Below are positions 1 through 6,333 of a stretch of 11,645 nucleotides of DNA, piece by piece (the stretch's first letter is position 1; each line of letters opens with the position of its first letter). The DNA is taken from NCBI GenBank assembly GCA_964513655.1, contig CAZENQ010000100.1, positions 1-11,645 of the forward strand. The letters are read 5' to 3'. A model generated the notes under the pieces. That model had not been told where the DNA came from and did no database searches. It worked only from the letters and a program-made list of their open reading frames with translations. This DNA is from G020350405 sp964513655. GTDB taxonomy: Bacteria; Planctomycetota; Phycisphaerae; Sedimentisphaerales; Anaerobacaceae. The translations under genes and the position numbers were made by a program.

Positions 1-2249
1 ATGCCTGGACACATGCCCGCGTGGCGGTTACCGGCGAGATGATGCGTGCCCTTAAAGAAGATACTAAGGAGGATGGCTCTCCGTATCTGAACCCGATATA
101 CCTTATGAGTGATTCCGGCGCTAGGGGCAGTGTCGACCAGATTCAGCAGCTTGCAGGGATGCGGGCGTTGATGGCCAAGCCCAGCGGTGAGATTATCGAG
201 ACACCAATCAAGTCGAATTTCCGTGAGGGCTTGACCGTTCTTGAGTACTTTAGCTCCACACACGGGGCGCGTAAGGGCCTGGCGGATACGGCCTTGAAGA
301 CAGCCAATTCCGGTTATCTTACCCGCAAACTAATAGACGTGGCCCAAAATGTTATTGTTACCGAGCACGACTGCGGAACCTTACAGGGAATTACCAAAAG
401 CACAGTCAGCAGGGGTGAGCAGATTGATGTACCACTTTCTCAGCTTGTTGCTGGCAGAACCGCCAGAGATAATATTCGTAATCCAATCACCGACGAGATG
501 ATTGTTTCCGAGAATGAAGTTATTGCCCCTGAGGCGGCAGCGAAAGTCGAGGCTTTGGGGCTTGATGCCATAAGAGTCAGAAGTTCTCTAACCTGCGATA
601 GTTCACTTGGTGTTTGTGCGAAGTGTTATGGGTGGGATATGAGTACCGGTGGTCTTGTCGAGGAAGGTTCGGCGGTTGGAATTGTCGCCGCGCAGTCAAT
701 CGGTGAGCCTGGGACGCAATTGACACTGCGTACGTTCCATACCGGGGGGGTGGCTGAGAGGGCCATCCTTGAACGCGAACAGAAAGCCACACAAGCAGGA
801 GCAATTCAGTATCGCGATATTAATGCGGTTTCCTTTAAGCAGGATGATGGCACTGAGCAGATAGTAGCTCTCAAACGTAACGGCGAAATAGCTATTGTTG
901 ACGCAAAAAAACGAGAGCTCGACAAGTTCAAAGTGCCATATGGTGCTATTGTTTTAGTTGCGGACGGCCAGAAAGTCAAAGCCGGACTCAAACTCTTCAC
1001 GTGGGACCCGCACCGTACCCCGATTCTGGCGGAAGTACCGGGTCTGATCCGCTTTGTGGATATTATAGAAGGCGAAACAATTCGACTTGAGGAAGAGCGA
1101 AAAGGTCAGGTCGGCAGGCCCGTGGTAATCGAGCATAAAGGGGATACACACCCGCAAATTATCATCGAAGATGCCAACGGAAAGATACTCGATGTTCATT
1201 ATCTGCCTGCAGGAGCCAGGATTGAGGTTGCCGAAGGCCAGCAGGTCCAGGCGGGCCAATTGCTCGCTCATCAACCCAGAGCGACCGGCGGCACCCAGGA
1301 TATTACGGGCGGCCTTCCGAGAGTAACCGAAGTGTTTGAGGCGCGAAAACCCAAAGACCCTGCAGCGATGGCAGAGATTAGTGGGAGGGTCGAATTGCGA
1401 AGTGATAAGCGCAAGGGTAAAATGACGGTTATAATTCGATCCGAATCTGGAATGGAGAAAGAACACCACATTCCACGCGATAGGCACCTGAACGTTCACA
1501 CAGGAGATATGACGGAGGCCGGAGACCCCTTAACAGATGGTCCGTTGGTGCCACACGATATTTTGCGAATTAAAGGCGAAGAAGCATTGCAGGGATATTT
1601 AATTGGGGAAATTCAGAATGTTTACCGTTCACAAAATGTAAATATTAATGATAAACACATTGAGATTATCTGTTCCCAAATGATGCGCAAAGTTGAGATT
1701 GATTCTGTTGGTGACAGTTCATTTTTGCCGAGTGAGGTCGTTGATAAATTCACATTCCGAGGAGGGAACGAAAGATTGGCCAATAGTCTCAGGATTACCA
1801 AGGTTGGAGATGCGACGGATTTGTGTGAAGGTCAGGTTGTCCACAAGGATGAGCTTGCCGATATCAACGAGAAGGTTGAAGCACTCGGTGGCGCGCCGGC
1901 AAAAGGGAGAAAACCAAAGCCCGCAACTGCTAACACATTGCTTTTAGGAATAACAAAAGCTTCGCTGCAGTCCGAAAGCTTCATCGCGGCGGCCAGCTTT
2001 CAGGAAACAACTAAGGTTTTGACTCAGGCTTCGTTGTCCGGTATGATAGATAGGTTGCGCGGCCTGAAGGAAAACGTGATACTTGGCCATCTTATACCGG
2101 CCGGTACCGCTTTCAAGCCGCATCTGGACATTAAGGTTAAGCACCTTGCAGAAGCTCCGTTGCCGAAGGAATTTGCAGAAGTTAAAGAAGTTAAAGACGC
2201 AGAAGCGAGAGCAGAGGCCGCGATTAAAGAGGTCTTGGGAATTGATTAA
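1..2249 (+). CDS. rpoC: RNA polymerase subunit beta-prime, C-terminal part (5'-truncated)
   Basis: Largest catalytic subunit of RNA polymerase. The gene enters from the left edge (codons begin at base 3), so the true start and the DFDGD active-site region lie outside. 748 codons remain, matching roughly E. coli residue 700 onward. Visible landmarks: MSDSGARGS and the bridge-helix side; the second zinc cluster, with one Cys in EHDCGT (372-374) and three in LTCDSSLGVCAKC (594-626); the trigger loop with AAQSIGEPGTQLTLRTFHTGG (ending near 752); then about 177 inserted residues (about 753-1285) at the position of the SI3/beta-prime insert 6 of proteobacteria; then GGTQDITGGLPRVTEVFEAR and LGITKASL. 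A further insertion compared with E. coli lies just before LGITKASL (about 1776-1940). The protein ends in an Ala/Glu/Lys-rich tail. rpsL follows after 42 bases without a terminator, so the two are probably cotranscribed. Confidence 0.98.
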   Translation, partial: AWTHARVAVTGEMMRALKEDTKEDGSPYLNPIYLMSDSGARGSVDQIQQLAGMRALMAKPSGEIIETPIKSNFREGLTVLEYFSSTHGARKGLADTALKTANSGYLTRKLIDVAQNVIVTEHDCGTLQGITKSTVSRGEQIDVPLSQLVAGRTARDNIRNPITDEMIVSENEVIAPEAAAKVEALGLDAIRVRSSLTCDSSLGVCAKCYGWDMSTGGLVEEGSAVGIVAAQSIGEPGTQLTLRTFHTGGVAERAILEREQKATQAGAIQYRDINAVSFKQDDGTEQIVALKRNGEIAIVDAKKRELDKFKVPYGAIVLVADGQKVKAGLKLFTWDPHRTPILAEVPGLIRFVDIIEGETIRLEEERKGQVGRPVVIEHKGDTHPQIIIEDANGKILDVHYLPAGARIEVAEGQQVQAGQLLAHQPRATGGTQDITGGLPRVTEVFEARKPKDPAAMAEISGRVELRSDKRKGKMTVIIRSESGMEKEHHIPRDRHLNVHTGDMTEAGDPLTDGPLVPHDILRIKGEEALQGYLIGEIQNVYRSQNVNINDKHIEIICSQMMRKVEIDSVGDSSFLPSEVVDKFTFRGGNERLANSLRITKVGDATDLCEGQVVHKDELADINEKVEALGGAPAKGRKPKPATANTLLLGITKASLQSESFIAAASFQETTKVLTQASLSGMIDRLRGLKENVILGHLIPAGTAFKPHLDIKVKHLAEAPLPKEFAEVKEVKDAEARAEAAIKEVLGID

Positions 2250-2291
2250 CAGATAGTGATTGGAAATCAAAAATTAGAGCGAAAGTGAATT

Positions 2292-2663
2292 ATGCCTACT
2301 ATAAACCAGTTAGTTAGACGTCCAAGAGCAAAATCGAAGGGCCGAAAGAGGATATCTGAGATTAGCGGCTCGCCGCAGAAGAGAGGTGTGTGTTTGATTG
2401 TGAGAACTCAGACGCCCAAGAAGCCGAACTCCGCTTTGCGAAAGATCGCCCGCGTCAGACTAACCAACGGCAAAGAGGTTACGGCCTACATACCAGGCAT
2501 TGACCACAACTTGCAGGAGCACAGCACAGTTGTGATTCGTGGCGGCCGGGTTAGGGATTTACCGGGTGTTAGGTATCATATTGTTCGTGGTGTACTTGAT
2601 TGTGCCGGCGTTGCCAATCGCAAACAGGGTAGGAGCAAGTACGGCGCAAAAAGGACAAAGTAA
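2292..2663 (+). CDS. rpsL: 30S ribosomal protein S12
   Basis: Decoding-centre protein of the small subunit, 123 residues, the usual bacterial length. It starts MPTINQLVRRPR and carries the conserved TPKKPNSALRK (Lys43, Lys44) and the second loop GGRVRDLPGVRYH. Asp89, the residue methylthiolated in E. coli, is present. Position 88, normally Lys, is Arg here (codon 2553-2555); Lys88Arg is a known streptomycin-resistance substitution in Mycobacterium tuberculosis. The ATG has only a weak purine-rich stretch upstream (GCGAAAG), no strong Shine-Dalgarno. It sits 42 bases after rpoC and 69 bases before rpsG, the classical str order. Family assignment is certain; the resistance consequence is inference. 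Confidence 0.98.
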   Translation: MPTINQLVRRPRAKSKGRKRISEISGSPQKRGVCLIVRTQTPKKPNSALRKIARVRLTNGKEVTAYIPGIDHNLQEHSTVVIRGGRVRDLPGVRYHIVRGVLDCAGVANRKQGRSKYGAKRTK

Positions 2664-2665
2664 TA

Positions 2666-2706
2666 TACCATGAAGCGTCAGGCGTATCTTGCACGGTGCA
2701 ATGGTA
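2666..2706 (+). other. Inverted repeats in the rpsL-rpsG spacer
   Basis: The 69-base spacer holds TACCAT (2666-2671) and its complement ATGGTA (2701-2706), and inside it TTGCA-CGG-TGCAA (2689-2701). The two pairings share base 2701, so they compete at that point. In E. coli the rpsL-rpsG spacer is the RNA target through which S7 represses str translation. A similar role here is only suggested by position; the sequence does not obviously match the E. coli element. Confidence 0.35.
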
Positions 2707-2732
2707 AATAATAATCATAGAGAGAAAGAATA

Positions 2733-3245
2733 ATGGCGAAAAAGTTTACTGCTTCAAGCGGCCAATTAAAGCCGGACCCTGTATACAATAGTAAGCTGGT
2801 GTCAAAGTTTATTAACTGTTTGATGTGGGATGGAAAAAAAAGCGTTGCCCAGGGGGTTTTTAATGATGCTATGGATATTATAGCCGAAAAGATGAAGGAC
2901 GCCGCAACACCGCTTGCTAAAGATGGCAAGAAGGAGCCCGCCGACCCTATTGAGGTGTTCGAGACCGCCGTTAATAACGTAAAACCATTGCTTGAAGTTC
3001 GGAGCAAACGTGTCGGCGGAGCCAGCTATCAGGTTCCGATGCAGGTCAGACCCAAACGCCAGCAGTCTCTTGCCTTCAGGTGGATAATACACTCGGCCCG
3101 GGCCAAAAAAGGTAAGCCTATGTCGGAGCGGTTGGCCTCCGAATTGATCGATGCTTATAATGGTCACGGTGGTGCGATGACTACTCGAGAGAATGTGCAC
3201 AGAATGGCCGAAGCAAACAAGGCGTTCGCACACTTTGCTTGGTAA
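2733..3245 (+). CDS. rpsG: 30S ribosomal protein S7
   Basis: Primary 16S rRNA 3'-domain binding protein that nucleates assembly of the 30S head. 170 residues, against about 156 for the short bacterial form. Conserved blocks are KFINCLMWDGKKS, VRSKRVGGASYQVP, VRPKRQQSLAFRW and the C-terminal RENVHRMAEANKAFAHFAW. The extra length is a Lys/Ala/Pro-rich insertion of about 14 residues near residues 56-70, between two helices, where E. coli has a short turn. The start ATG follows AGAGAGAAAG, a plausible ribosome binding site. The gene is followed 14 bases later by a strong terminator, so it ends the rpoC-rpsL-rpsG transcript. Confidence 0.98.
   Translation: MAKKFTASSGQLKPDPVYNSKLVSKFINCLMWDGKKSVAQGVFNDAMDIIAEKMKDAATPLAKDGKKEPADPIEVFETAVNNVKPLLEVRSKRVGGASYQVPMQVRPKRQQSLAFRWIIHSARAKKGKPMSERLASELIDAYNGHGGAMTTRENVHRMAEANKAFAHFAW
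2760..2775 (+). repeat. 16-base direct repeat, copy A (inside rpsG)
   Basis: GGCCAATTAAAGCCGG, covering rpsG codons about 10 to 15 (residues GQLKP), occurs again exactly at 5767-5782 in the fusA-rpsJ gap. The flanks differ. A chance exact 16-mer pair is unlikely in 11.6 kb (of the order of 1 to 2 percent for random sequence), but no mechanism is evident. Confidence 0.6.
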
Positions 3246-3259
3246 TAACAGTCGTTTTC

Positions 3260-3297
3260 AACTGCCACGGTATGTTCGTTAACCGTGGCAGTTTTTT
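3260..3297 (+). terminator. Intrinsic terminator after rpsG
   Basis: AACTGCCACGGT (3260-3271) and ACCGTGGCAGTT (3282-3293) form a perfect 12-bp stem with a 10-base loop, followed by a T run to 3297 and AT-rich sequence. This is a textbook rho-independent terminator. It separates rpoC-rpsL-rpsG from fusA. Confidence 0.93.
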
Positions 3298-3313
3298 ATT
3301 TATATTTAGAAAA

Positions 3314-3322
3314 TGGTATACA
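3314..3322 (+). promoter_or_regulatory. Candidate extended -10 promoter for fusA
   Basis: TGGTATACA combines a TGN extended -10 element with TATACA (4 of 6 matches to TATAAT), 47 bases before the fusA ATG and just after the terminator. The -35 position (3294-3299) overlaps the terminator T run and is poor. A promoter is expected here because the upstream terminator is strong; this is the best candidate by eye, not a proven site. Confidence 0.4.
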
Positions 3323-3368
3323 ACAAGGAACGAAAGCCAAGCTTTAGATACTGATACGGATTTGTTTG

Positions 3369-5456
3369 ATGCTGAGCAAGTTGGAAAAATTACGTAATAT
3401 CGGGATTATGGCCCATATTGACGCCGGCAAGACAACGGTTACCGAGCGCATACTCTATTATACAGGCAAGACATACAAGATGGGAGAAGTCCATGACGGC
3501 ACAGCGGTAATGGATTTTATGGAAGAGGAGCAAAAAAGGGGTATTACCATTACCTCGGCCGCAACGAAGTGTCCTTGGAAGGAGTTTGAAATCAACCTTA
3601 TCGACACGCCGGGACACATTGACTTTACCGCTGAGGTTGAAAGGTCGCTGCGGGTTCTCGATGGTGTGATAGCGGTGTTTGATGGCAGCGAAGGCGTGCA
3701 GGCCCAAAGTGAGACTGTCTGGAGACAGGGGCAGAAATACGGCCTGCCCTGTCTTTGCTTTGTGAACAAGATGGATAAAGTCGGCGCCGATTTCGAAATG
3801 ACCATCCAAAGCATTTATGATAAACTCCTTGCTGATCCGATTGTGTTGCAGATTCCTATCGGGGCGGAAGATTCTTTTGAGGGGATAGTAGACCTGATAA
3901 AGATGCGGGCGCTTTTCTATAAGCCCGAGAAGCTGGGAGCGGTTTTTGAGGAGACTGAAATTCCAGCCGAATTGCGAGAAACGGCGGACCAGCAAAGAAA
4001 ACGGATGATTGAGCTTGCGGCTGAGCACGACGAAGAGCTGATGGATGCCTACGTCCACGATAGGCCGATAGACACTGCAACGATTGATAACGCGATTAGA
4101 AAGGCAACATTGGCCAACAAGCTTCATCCAGTGTTTGTCGGTTCAGCCCTGAAATATATTGGGGTGCAGAGACTGCTTGATGCCGTTGTGGCATACCTGC
4201 CTTCGCCGCTGGACAAGCCTGATATAATTGGGTGGGGCTCAGGGCGTAAACCGACTGACAAAAGAAAGAAAATATCGGTCAAGTGTGACAGAAGTGCCAG
4301 TCTGGTTGCTCTTGCATTTAAGATTACCAGTGATGTTCACGGCGATTTGCACTTCCTGAGAATTTATCAGGGGACATTGAAGTCCGGTACGAGAGTTTTA
4401 GATGTAAATCGCAACAAACGGGAAAACATAACCAGGATATTTGAGATGCACGCCGACGAGCGTAAGATTTTGGACTCAGCCAGCGCCGGTGATATTGTCG
4501 CGGTGGTGGGCCTGAAGGAGACCCTTACAGGCGATACGATTTGCGATCCCAAACACCCTGTGTCTCTACCGAGTATTACATTCCCGGAAACCGTTATTAG
4601 CATGTCGATAGAACCCAAGAGCGGTACCGAAGCGGCAAAGTTGGCAAATGCCCTGGCCGCCTTGAAGCGCGAAGACCCAACTTTTGAGTGTAAAGTAGAC
4701 AGCGAAACAGGCCAGACAATCATCAGCGGAATGGGCGAACTGCATTTGGAAATACTGGAGCACAAACTAACAAGGGAAAAAGGGCTTAATGTCAGGGTCG
4801 GCAAGCCGAGGGTAGCCTATAAGGAGGCCATTTCCAAATTATCGCAGGCTGAGGGCAGATTTGTGCGTCAAACAGGCGGTCATGGTCAATATGGACACGT
4901 GTTTTTGACGATTGAGCCGCTGTTTACCGAGGACGGCCATTGGAGCCGCGATATTGAATTTGAGAGCAAAGTAGGTTCTGACAAGGTGCCGAAGGAGTAT
5001 GTCCCCGCTGTGGAAAGGGGAGCCAGAGACGCCCTGACCAGCGGTGTATTGGCAGGCTATCCTGTTGTGGGAGTTAAAGTTACGTTAATTGACGGCTCGT
5101 TCCATTCAGTGGATTCTTCGGATTTGGCCTTTGAACAGGCTGCCTCGGTTGCGGTGGGAAAGGCGGACAAGCAGGCCGGTCCGGTTCTGCTTGAGCCGGT
5201 AATGAAGCTTCAGGCAATCGTCCCGGAGGCCAATTTTGGGGCCGTACAGGGCAGTTTGCTCGGAAAAAGGGGAGTAATTACGGATTCTCGGGTGCATGGG
5301 AATATGCGTGTAATTGATGCCAGGGTACCTCTGGCTGAAATGTTTGGGTATTCCAGCGAAATTAGGAGTGCGACAGCTGGCCGGGGAACTTTCACTATGG
5401 AGCCATTAAGCTACGAAAAGGTGCCGGAGCAGGTTGCAAAGGGAATTATCCTGTAA
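3369..5456 (+). CDS. fusA: Translation elongation factor G
   Basis: Ribosomal translocase GTPase, also used in ribosome recycling; 695 residues, normal length. The ATG at 3369 is chosen; an in-frame TTG lies directly before it. Domain I has G1 AHIDAGKTT (15-23), switch I with RGITITSAAT (57-66), DTPGH (79-83, with the catalytic His83) and NKMD (133-136). Domain II and III blocks include LRIYQGTLKSGTRVL, GLKETLTGDTICDP and GQTIISGMGELHLEIL. Domain IV has GGHGQYGHVF and the tip GSFHSVDSS, matching the E. coli His583 region; domain V has PLAEMFGYSSEIRS. No clear Shine-Dalgarno precedes it. It lies between a strong terminator and a 516-base gap, without tuf downstream. Planctomycetes often have several EF-G paralogues (canonical, spdEFG1, spdEFG2); which subfamily this is cannot be settled by eye. 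Confidence 0.96.
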   Translation: MLSKLEKLRNIGIMAHIDAGKTTVTERILYYTGKTYKMGEVHDGTAVMDFMEEEQKRGITITSAATKCPWKEFEINLIDTPGHIDFTAEVERSLRVLDGVIAVFDGSEGVQAQSETVWRQGQKYGLPCLCFVNKMDKVGADFEMTIQSIYDKLLADPIVLQIPIGAEDSFEGIVDLIKMRALFYKPEKLGAVFEETEIPAELRETADQQRKRMIELAAEHDEELMDAYVHDRPIDTATIDNAIRKATLANKLHPVFVGSALKYIGVQRLLDAVVAYLPSPLDKPDIIGWGSGRKPTDKRKKISVKCDRSASLVALAFKITSDVHGDLHFLRIYQGTLKSGTRVLDVNRNKRENITRIFEMHADERKILDSASAGDIVAVVGLKETLTGDTICDPKHPVSLPSITFPETVISMSIEPKSGTEAAKLANALAALKREDPTFECKVDSETGQTIISGMGELHLEILEHKLTREKGLNVRVGKPRVAYKEAISKLSQAEGRFVRQTGGHGQYGHVFLTIEPLFTEDGHWSRDIEFESKVGSDKVPKEYVPAVERGARDALTSGVLAGYPVVGVKVTLIDGSFHSVDSSDLAFEQAASVAVGKADKQAGPVLLEPVMKLQAIVPEANFGAVQGSLLGKRGVITDSRVHGNMRVIDARVPLAEMFGYSSEIRSATAGRGTFTMEPLSYEKVPEQVAKGIIL

Positions 5457-5473
5457 AAACAGCATTATTTTTT
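5451..5473 (+). terminator. Weak terminator-like hairpin at the end of fusA
   Basis: CTGT-AAAA-ACAG (5451-5462) overlaps the fusA stop codon and is followed by CATTA and six T (5468-5473). The stem is only 4 bp, so termination here would be inefficient at best. Confidence 0.25.
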
Positions 5474-5505
5474 GTATTTGTAGGAAAATTTTTACCGACA
5501 TCTTA

Positions 5506-5534
5506 TTGACAGTAGTGGATTTATGTGATAGCCT
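5506..5534 (+). promoter_or_regulatory. Candidate promoter with consensus -35
   Basis: A perfect TTGACA (5506-5511), a 17-base spacer and TAGCCT (5529-5534; T1, A2 and T6 match TATAAT). The start would lie near 5541, giving a leader of about 430 bases before rpsJ. The -35 and spacing are good, the -10 is mediocre. Confidence 0.45.
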
Positions 5535-5563
5535 ACAGGTTTTTCAGCCGTAGCGAGCATTGT

Positions 5564-5612
5564 CAAGGACGACCTTGCGTTTACGAGTTGGGCTGTTGCA
5601 TATCTGCAAGGT
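5564..5612 (+). other. Competing hairpins in the rpsJ leader
   Basis: CAAGG (5564-5568), CCTTG (5573-5577) and a second CAAGG (5607-5611) allow two exclusive pairings: a local hairpin CAAGG-ACGA-CCTTG, or a 7-bp stem ACCTTGC (5572-5578) with GCAAGGT (5606-5612) across a 27-base loop, with an outer GAC/GTC. They begin about 20 bases after the expected start of the 5506-5534 promoter. The pairings are real in sequence; a switch function is speculation. Confidence 0.3.
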
Positions 5613-5766
5613 AGTGGTCAGGGATGGTTTATATAGGTACTCTGTGAGATTTAGGGGTACACCAAAGCCGATAAATGGCATTGGAAGGGTCACAAATTGG
5701 TCCGAACCCCAATTCTTTAAGGAAGGCGAATTTGTTGACTTGATATTGCGTTGCTAATCGTTGACA

Positions 5767-5782
5767 GGCCAATTAAAGCCGG
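5767..5782 (+). repeat. 16-base direct repeat, copy B (fusA-rpsJ gap)
   Basis: GGCCAATTAAAGCCGG, identical to rpsG bases 2760-2775. It follows a TTGACA (5761-5766) that has no good -10 behind it. No coding frame is associated with it here. Confidence 0.6.
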
Positions 5783-5799
5783 CCAGTAAAAAGTGCCTT

Positions 5800-5874
5800 T
5801 CCTGCCAAAAATTAAGCGATCTGGATATAGCGACCAGTAGGAAACTATACGCTAAGAACAGGATTTTTTGTTTT
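5800..5874 (+). terminator. Possible attenuator-like structure ending in a T tract
   Basis: TCCTG (5800-5804) can pair with CAGGA (5859-5863), directly followed by TTTTTTGTTTT (5864-5874). Inside lies TAGCG (5828-5832)/CGCTA (5850-5854), capping a TAG-GAAA-CTA mini-stem with a GNRA loop (5838-5847). The outer stem is short and spans a large loop, so this is a weak terminator candidate, but position in a long ribosomal-protein leader makes attenuation conceivable. Confidence 0.22.
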
Positions 5875-5900
5875 GCGTCTGGTTTGTAAGTTGATAAAAT
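5873..5900 (+). promoter_or_regulatory. Candidate rpsJ-proximal promoter
   Basis: TAAAAT (5895-5900; 5 of 6 matches to TATAAT) preceded at 16 bases by TTGCGT (5873-5878; 3 of 6). The start would be near 5907, about 65 bases before the rpsJ ATG. An overlapping weaker alternative is TTGATA (5891-5896) with TAAATT (5912-5917). Confidence 0.38.
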
Positions 5901-5920
5901 ACAGGGCTTTGTAAATTTTC

Positions 5921-5960
5921 AGGTGTGAATCTGGGAAAAATGTGTTCCTCACCTAAGGTG
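5921..5960 (+). other. Leader inverted repeats just upstream of rpsJ
   Basis: AGGTG (5921-5925) can pair with CACCT (5950-5954), with an inner GGAA (5934-5937)/TTCC (5945-5948) pair. The same CACCT forms an 11-base palindrome CACCTAAGGTG (5950-5960) with the following AGGTG. It lies 12 bases before the rpsJ start and just upstream of its GAGGA ribosome binding site. It could be a leader RNA element for autogenous control or a DNA operator; neither is shown. Confidence 0.3.
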
Positions 5961-5972
5961 TAGAGGAAAGTT

Positions 5973-6287
5973 ATGACTACTGAAACCGAAAGAATAAGAA
6001 TTAAAATGGAGGCCTATGACCACCGGGCCCTTGATGCGTCTGCTAAGGAGATAGTAGAGCACGCAAGAAGGACTAATGCCCGTGTCAGTGGGCCAGTGCC
6101 GCTGCCAACGCGGATTGAAAGGTACACCGTTTTACGAAGTCCCCACATTGATAAAAAGTCACGTGAACAATTTGAGTTGAGGACTCACAAGCGCCTGATA
6201 GATATTCATGAGGCCAATGCACGAACGGTGGAAGTGTTGAACCGTTTGGTAGTACCGGCTGGTGTCTTTGTAAAAATTAAGGCCTAA
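5973..6287 (+). CDS. rpsJ: 30S ribosomal protein S10
   Basis: Head protein of the 30S subunit, also the NusE antitermination partner in E. coli; 104 residues, normal length. Conserved features are RIKMEAYDHRALD near the N-terminus, the loop VSGPVPLPTRIERYTVLRSPH (residues about 38-58) that reaches the A-site side, and KSREQFELRTHKRLIDI. A good Shine-Dalgarno (GAGGA, 5963-5967) sits 5 bases before the ATG, better than at most other genes here, as expected for the first gene of an operon. It opens the S10 operon; rplC follows after 46 bases. Confidence 0.98.
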   Translation: MTTETERIRIKMEAYDHRALDASAKEIVEHARRTNARVSGPVPLPTRIERYTVLRSPHIDKKSREQFELRTHKRLIDIHEANARTVEVLNRLVVPAGVFVKIKA

Positions 6288-6333
6288 GAGAGCGAAATCG
6301 CAGGTCTTTTTTGTTATTGGAGCTTTCAGTTTA

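Larger units (their letters stand above)
5457..5972 (+). other. 516-base gap between fusA and rpsJ, no convincing gene
   Basis: Many bacteria have tuf here. There is no trace of EF-Tu on reading the frames. The longest open frame (5560-5757, 65 codons) needs a TTG start, has no ribosome binding site and resembles nothing I know, so it is not called. The region instead holds candidate promoters (5506-5534 and 5873-5900), inverted repeats (5564-5612, 5695-5714 as AATTGG-8-CCAATT, 5800-5863, 5921-5954), a T tract (5864-5874) and a 16-base copy of part of rpsG (5767-5782). I read it as the transcription start region and long leader of the S10 operon, possibly with an untranslated RNA; this is inference. 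Confidence 0.6.

Noticed and set aside
744..750. G7 run in rpoC as a possible frameshift site
   Set aside because: The frame is intact and reads the conserved HTGGVA of the trigger loop.
954..1499. 181-codon minus-strand frame opposite rpoC
   Set aside because: It lies fully inside the conserved rpoC coding region and has no recognisable domain.
3338..3349. CAAGCTTTAGAT repeated before fusA and before rpmC (11055-11066)
   Set aside because: A 12-base match is expected by chance several times in a window of this size.
3390..4127. Long minus-strand open frame opposite fusA (245 codons)
   Set aside because: It mirrors the coding frame of fusA, shows no known motif, and other minus-strand frames in the window behave the same way.
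5690..5716. tRNA T-arm-like sequence on the minus strand (GGGGTTCGGACC)
   Set aside because: The T-loop lacks the usual TTCRA pattern, and no matching acceptor, D or anticodon arms are found nearby.
5560..5757. 65-codon open frame in the fusA-rpsJ gap
   Set aside because: It needs a TTG start, has no ribosome binding site, resembles no protein I know and overlaps strong inverted repeats; kept only as part of the gap description.
6288..6318. Terminator between rpsJ and rplC (GCGAAATCGC followed by six T)
   Set aside because: The stem is only 3 to 4 bp with almost no loop, not next to the T run; termination inside the S10 operon here is unlikely.
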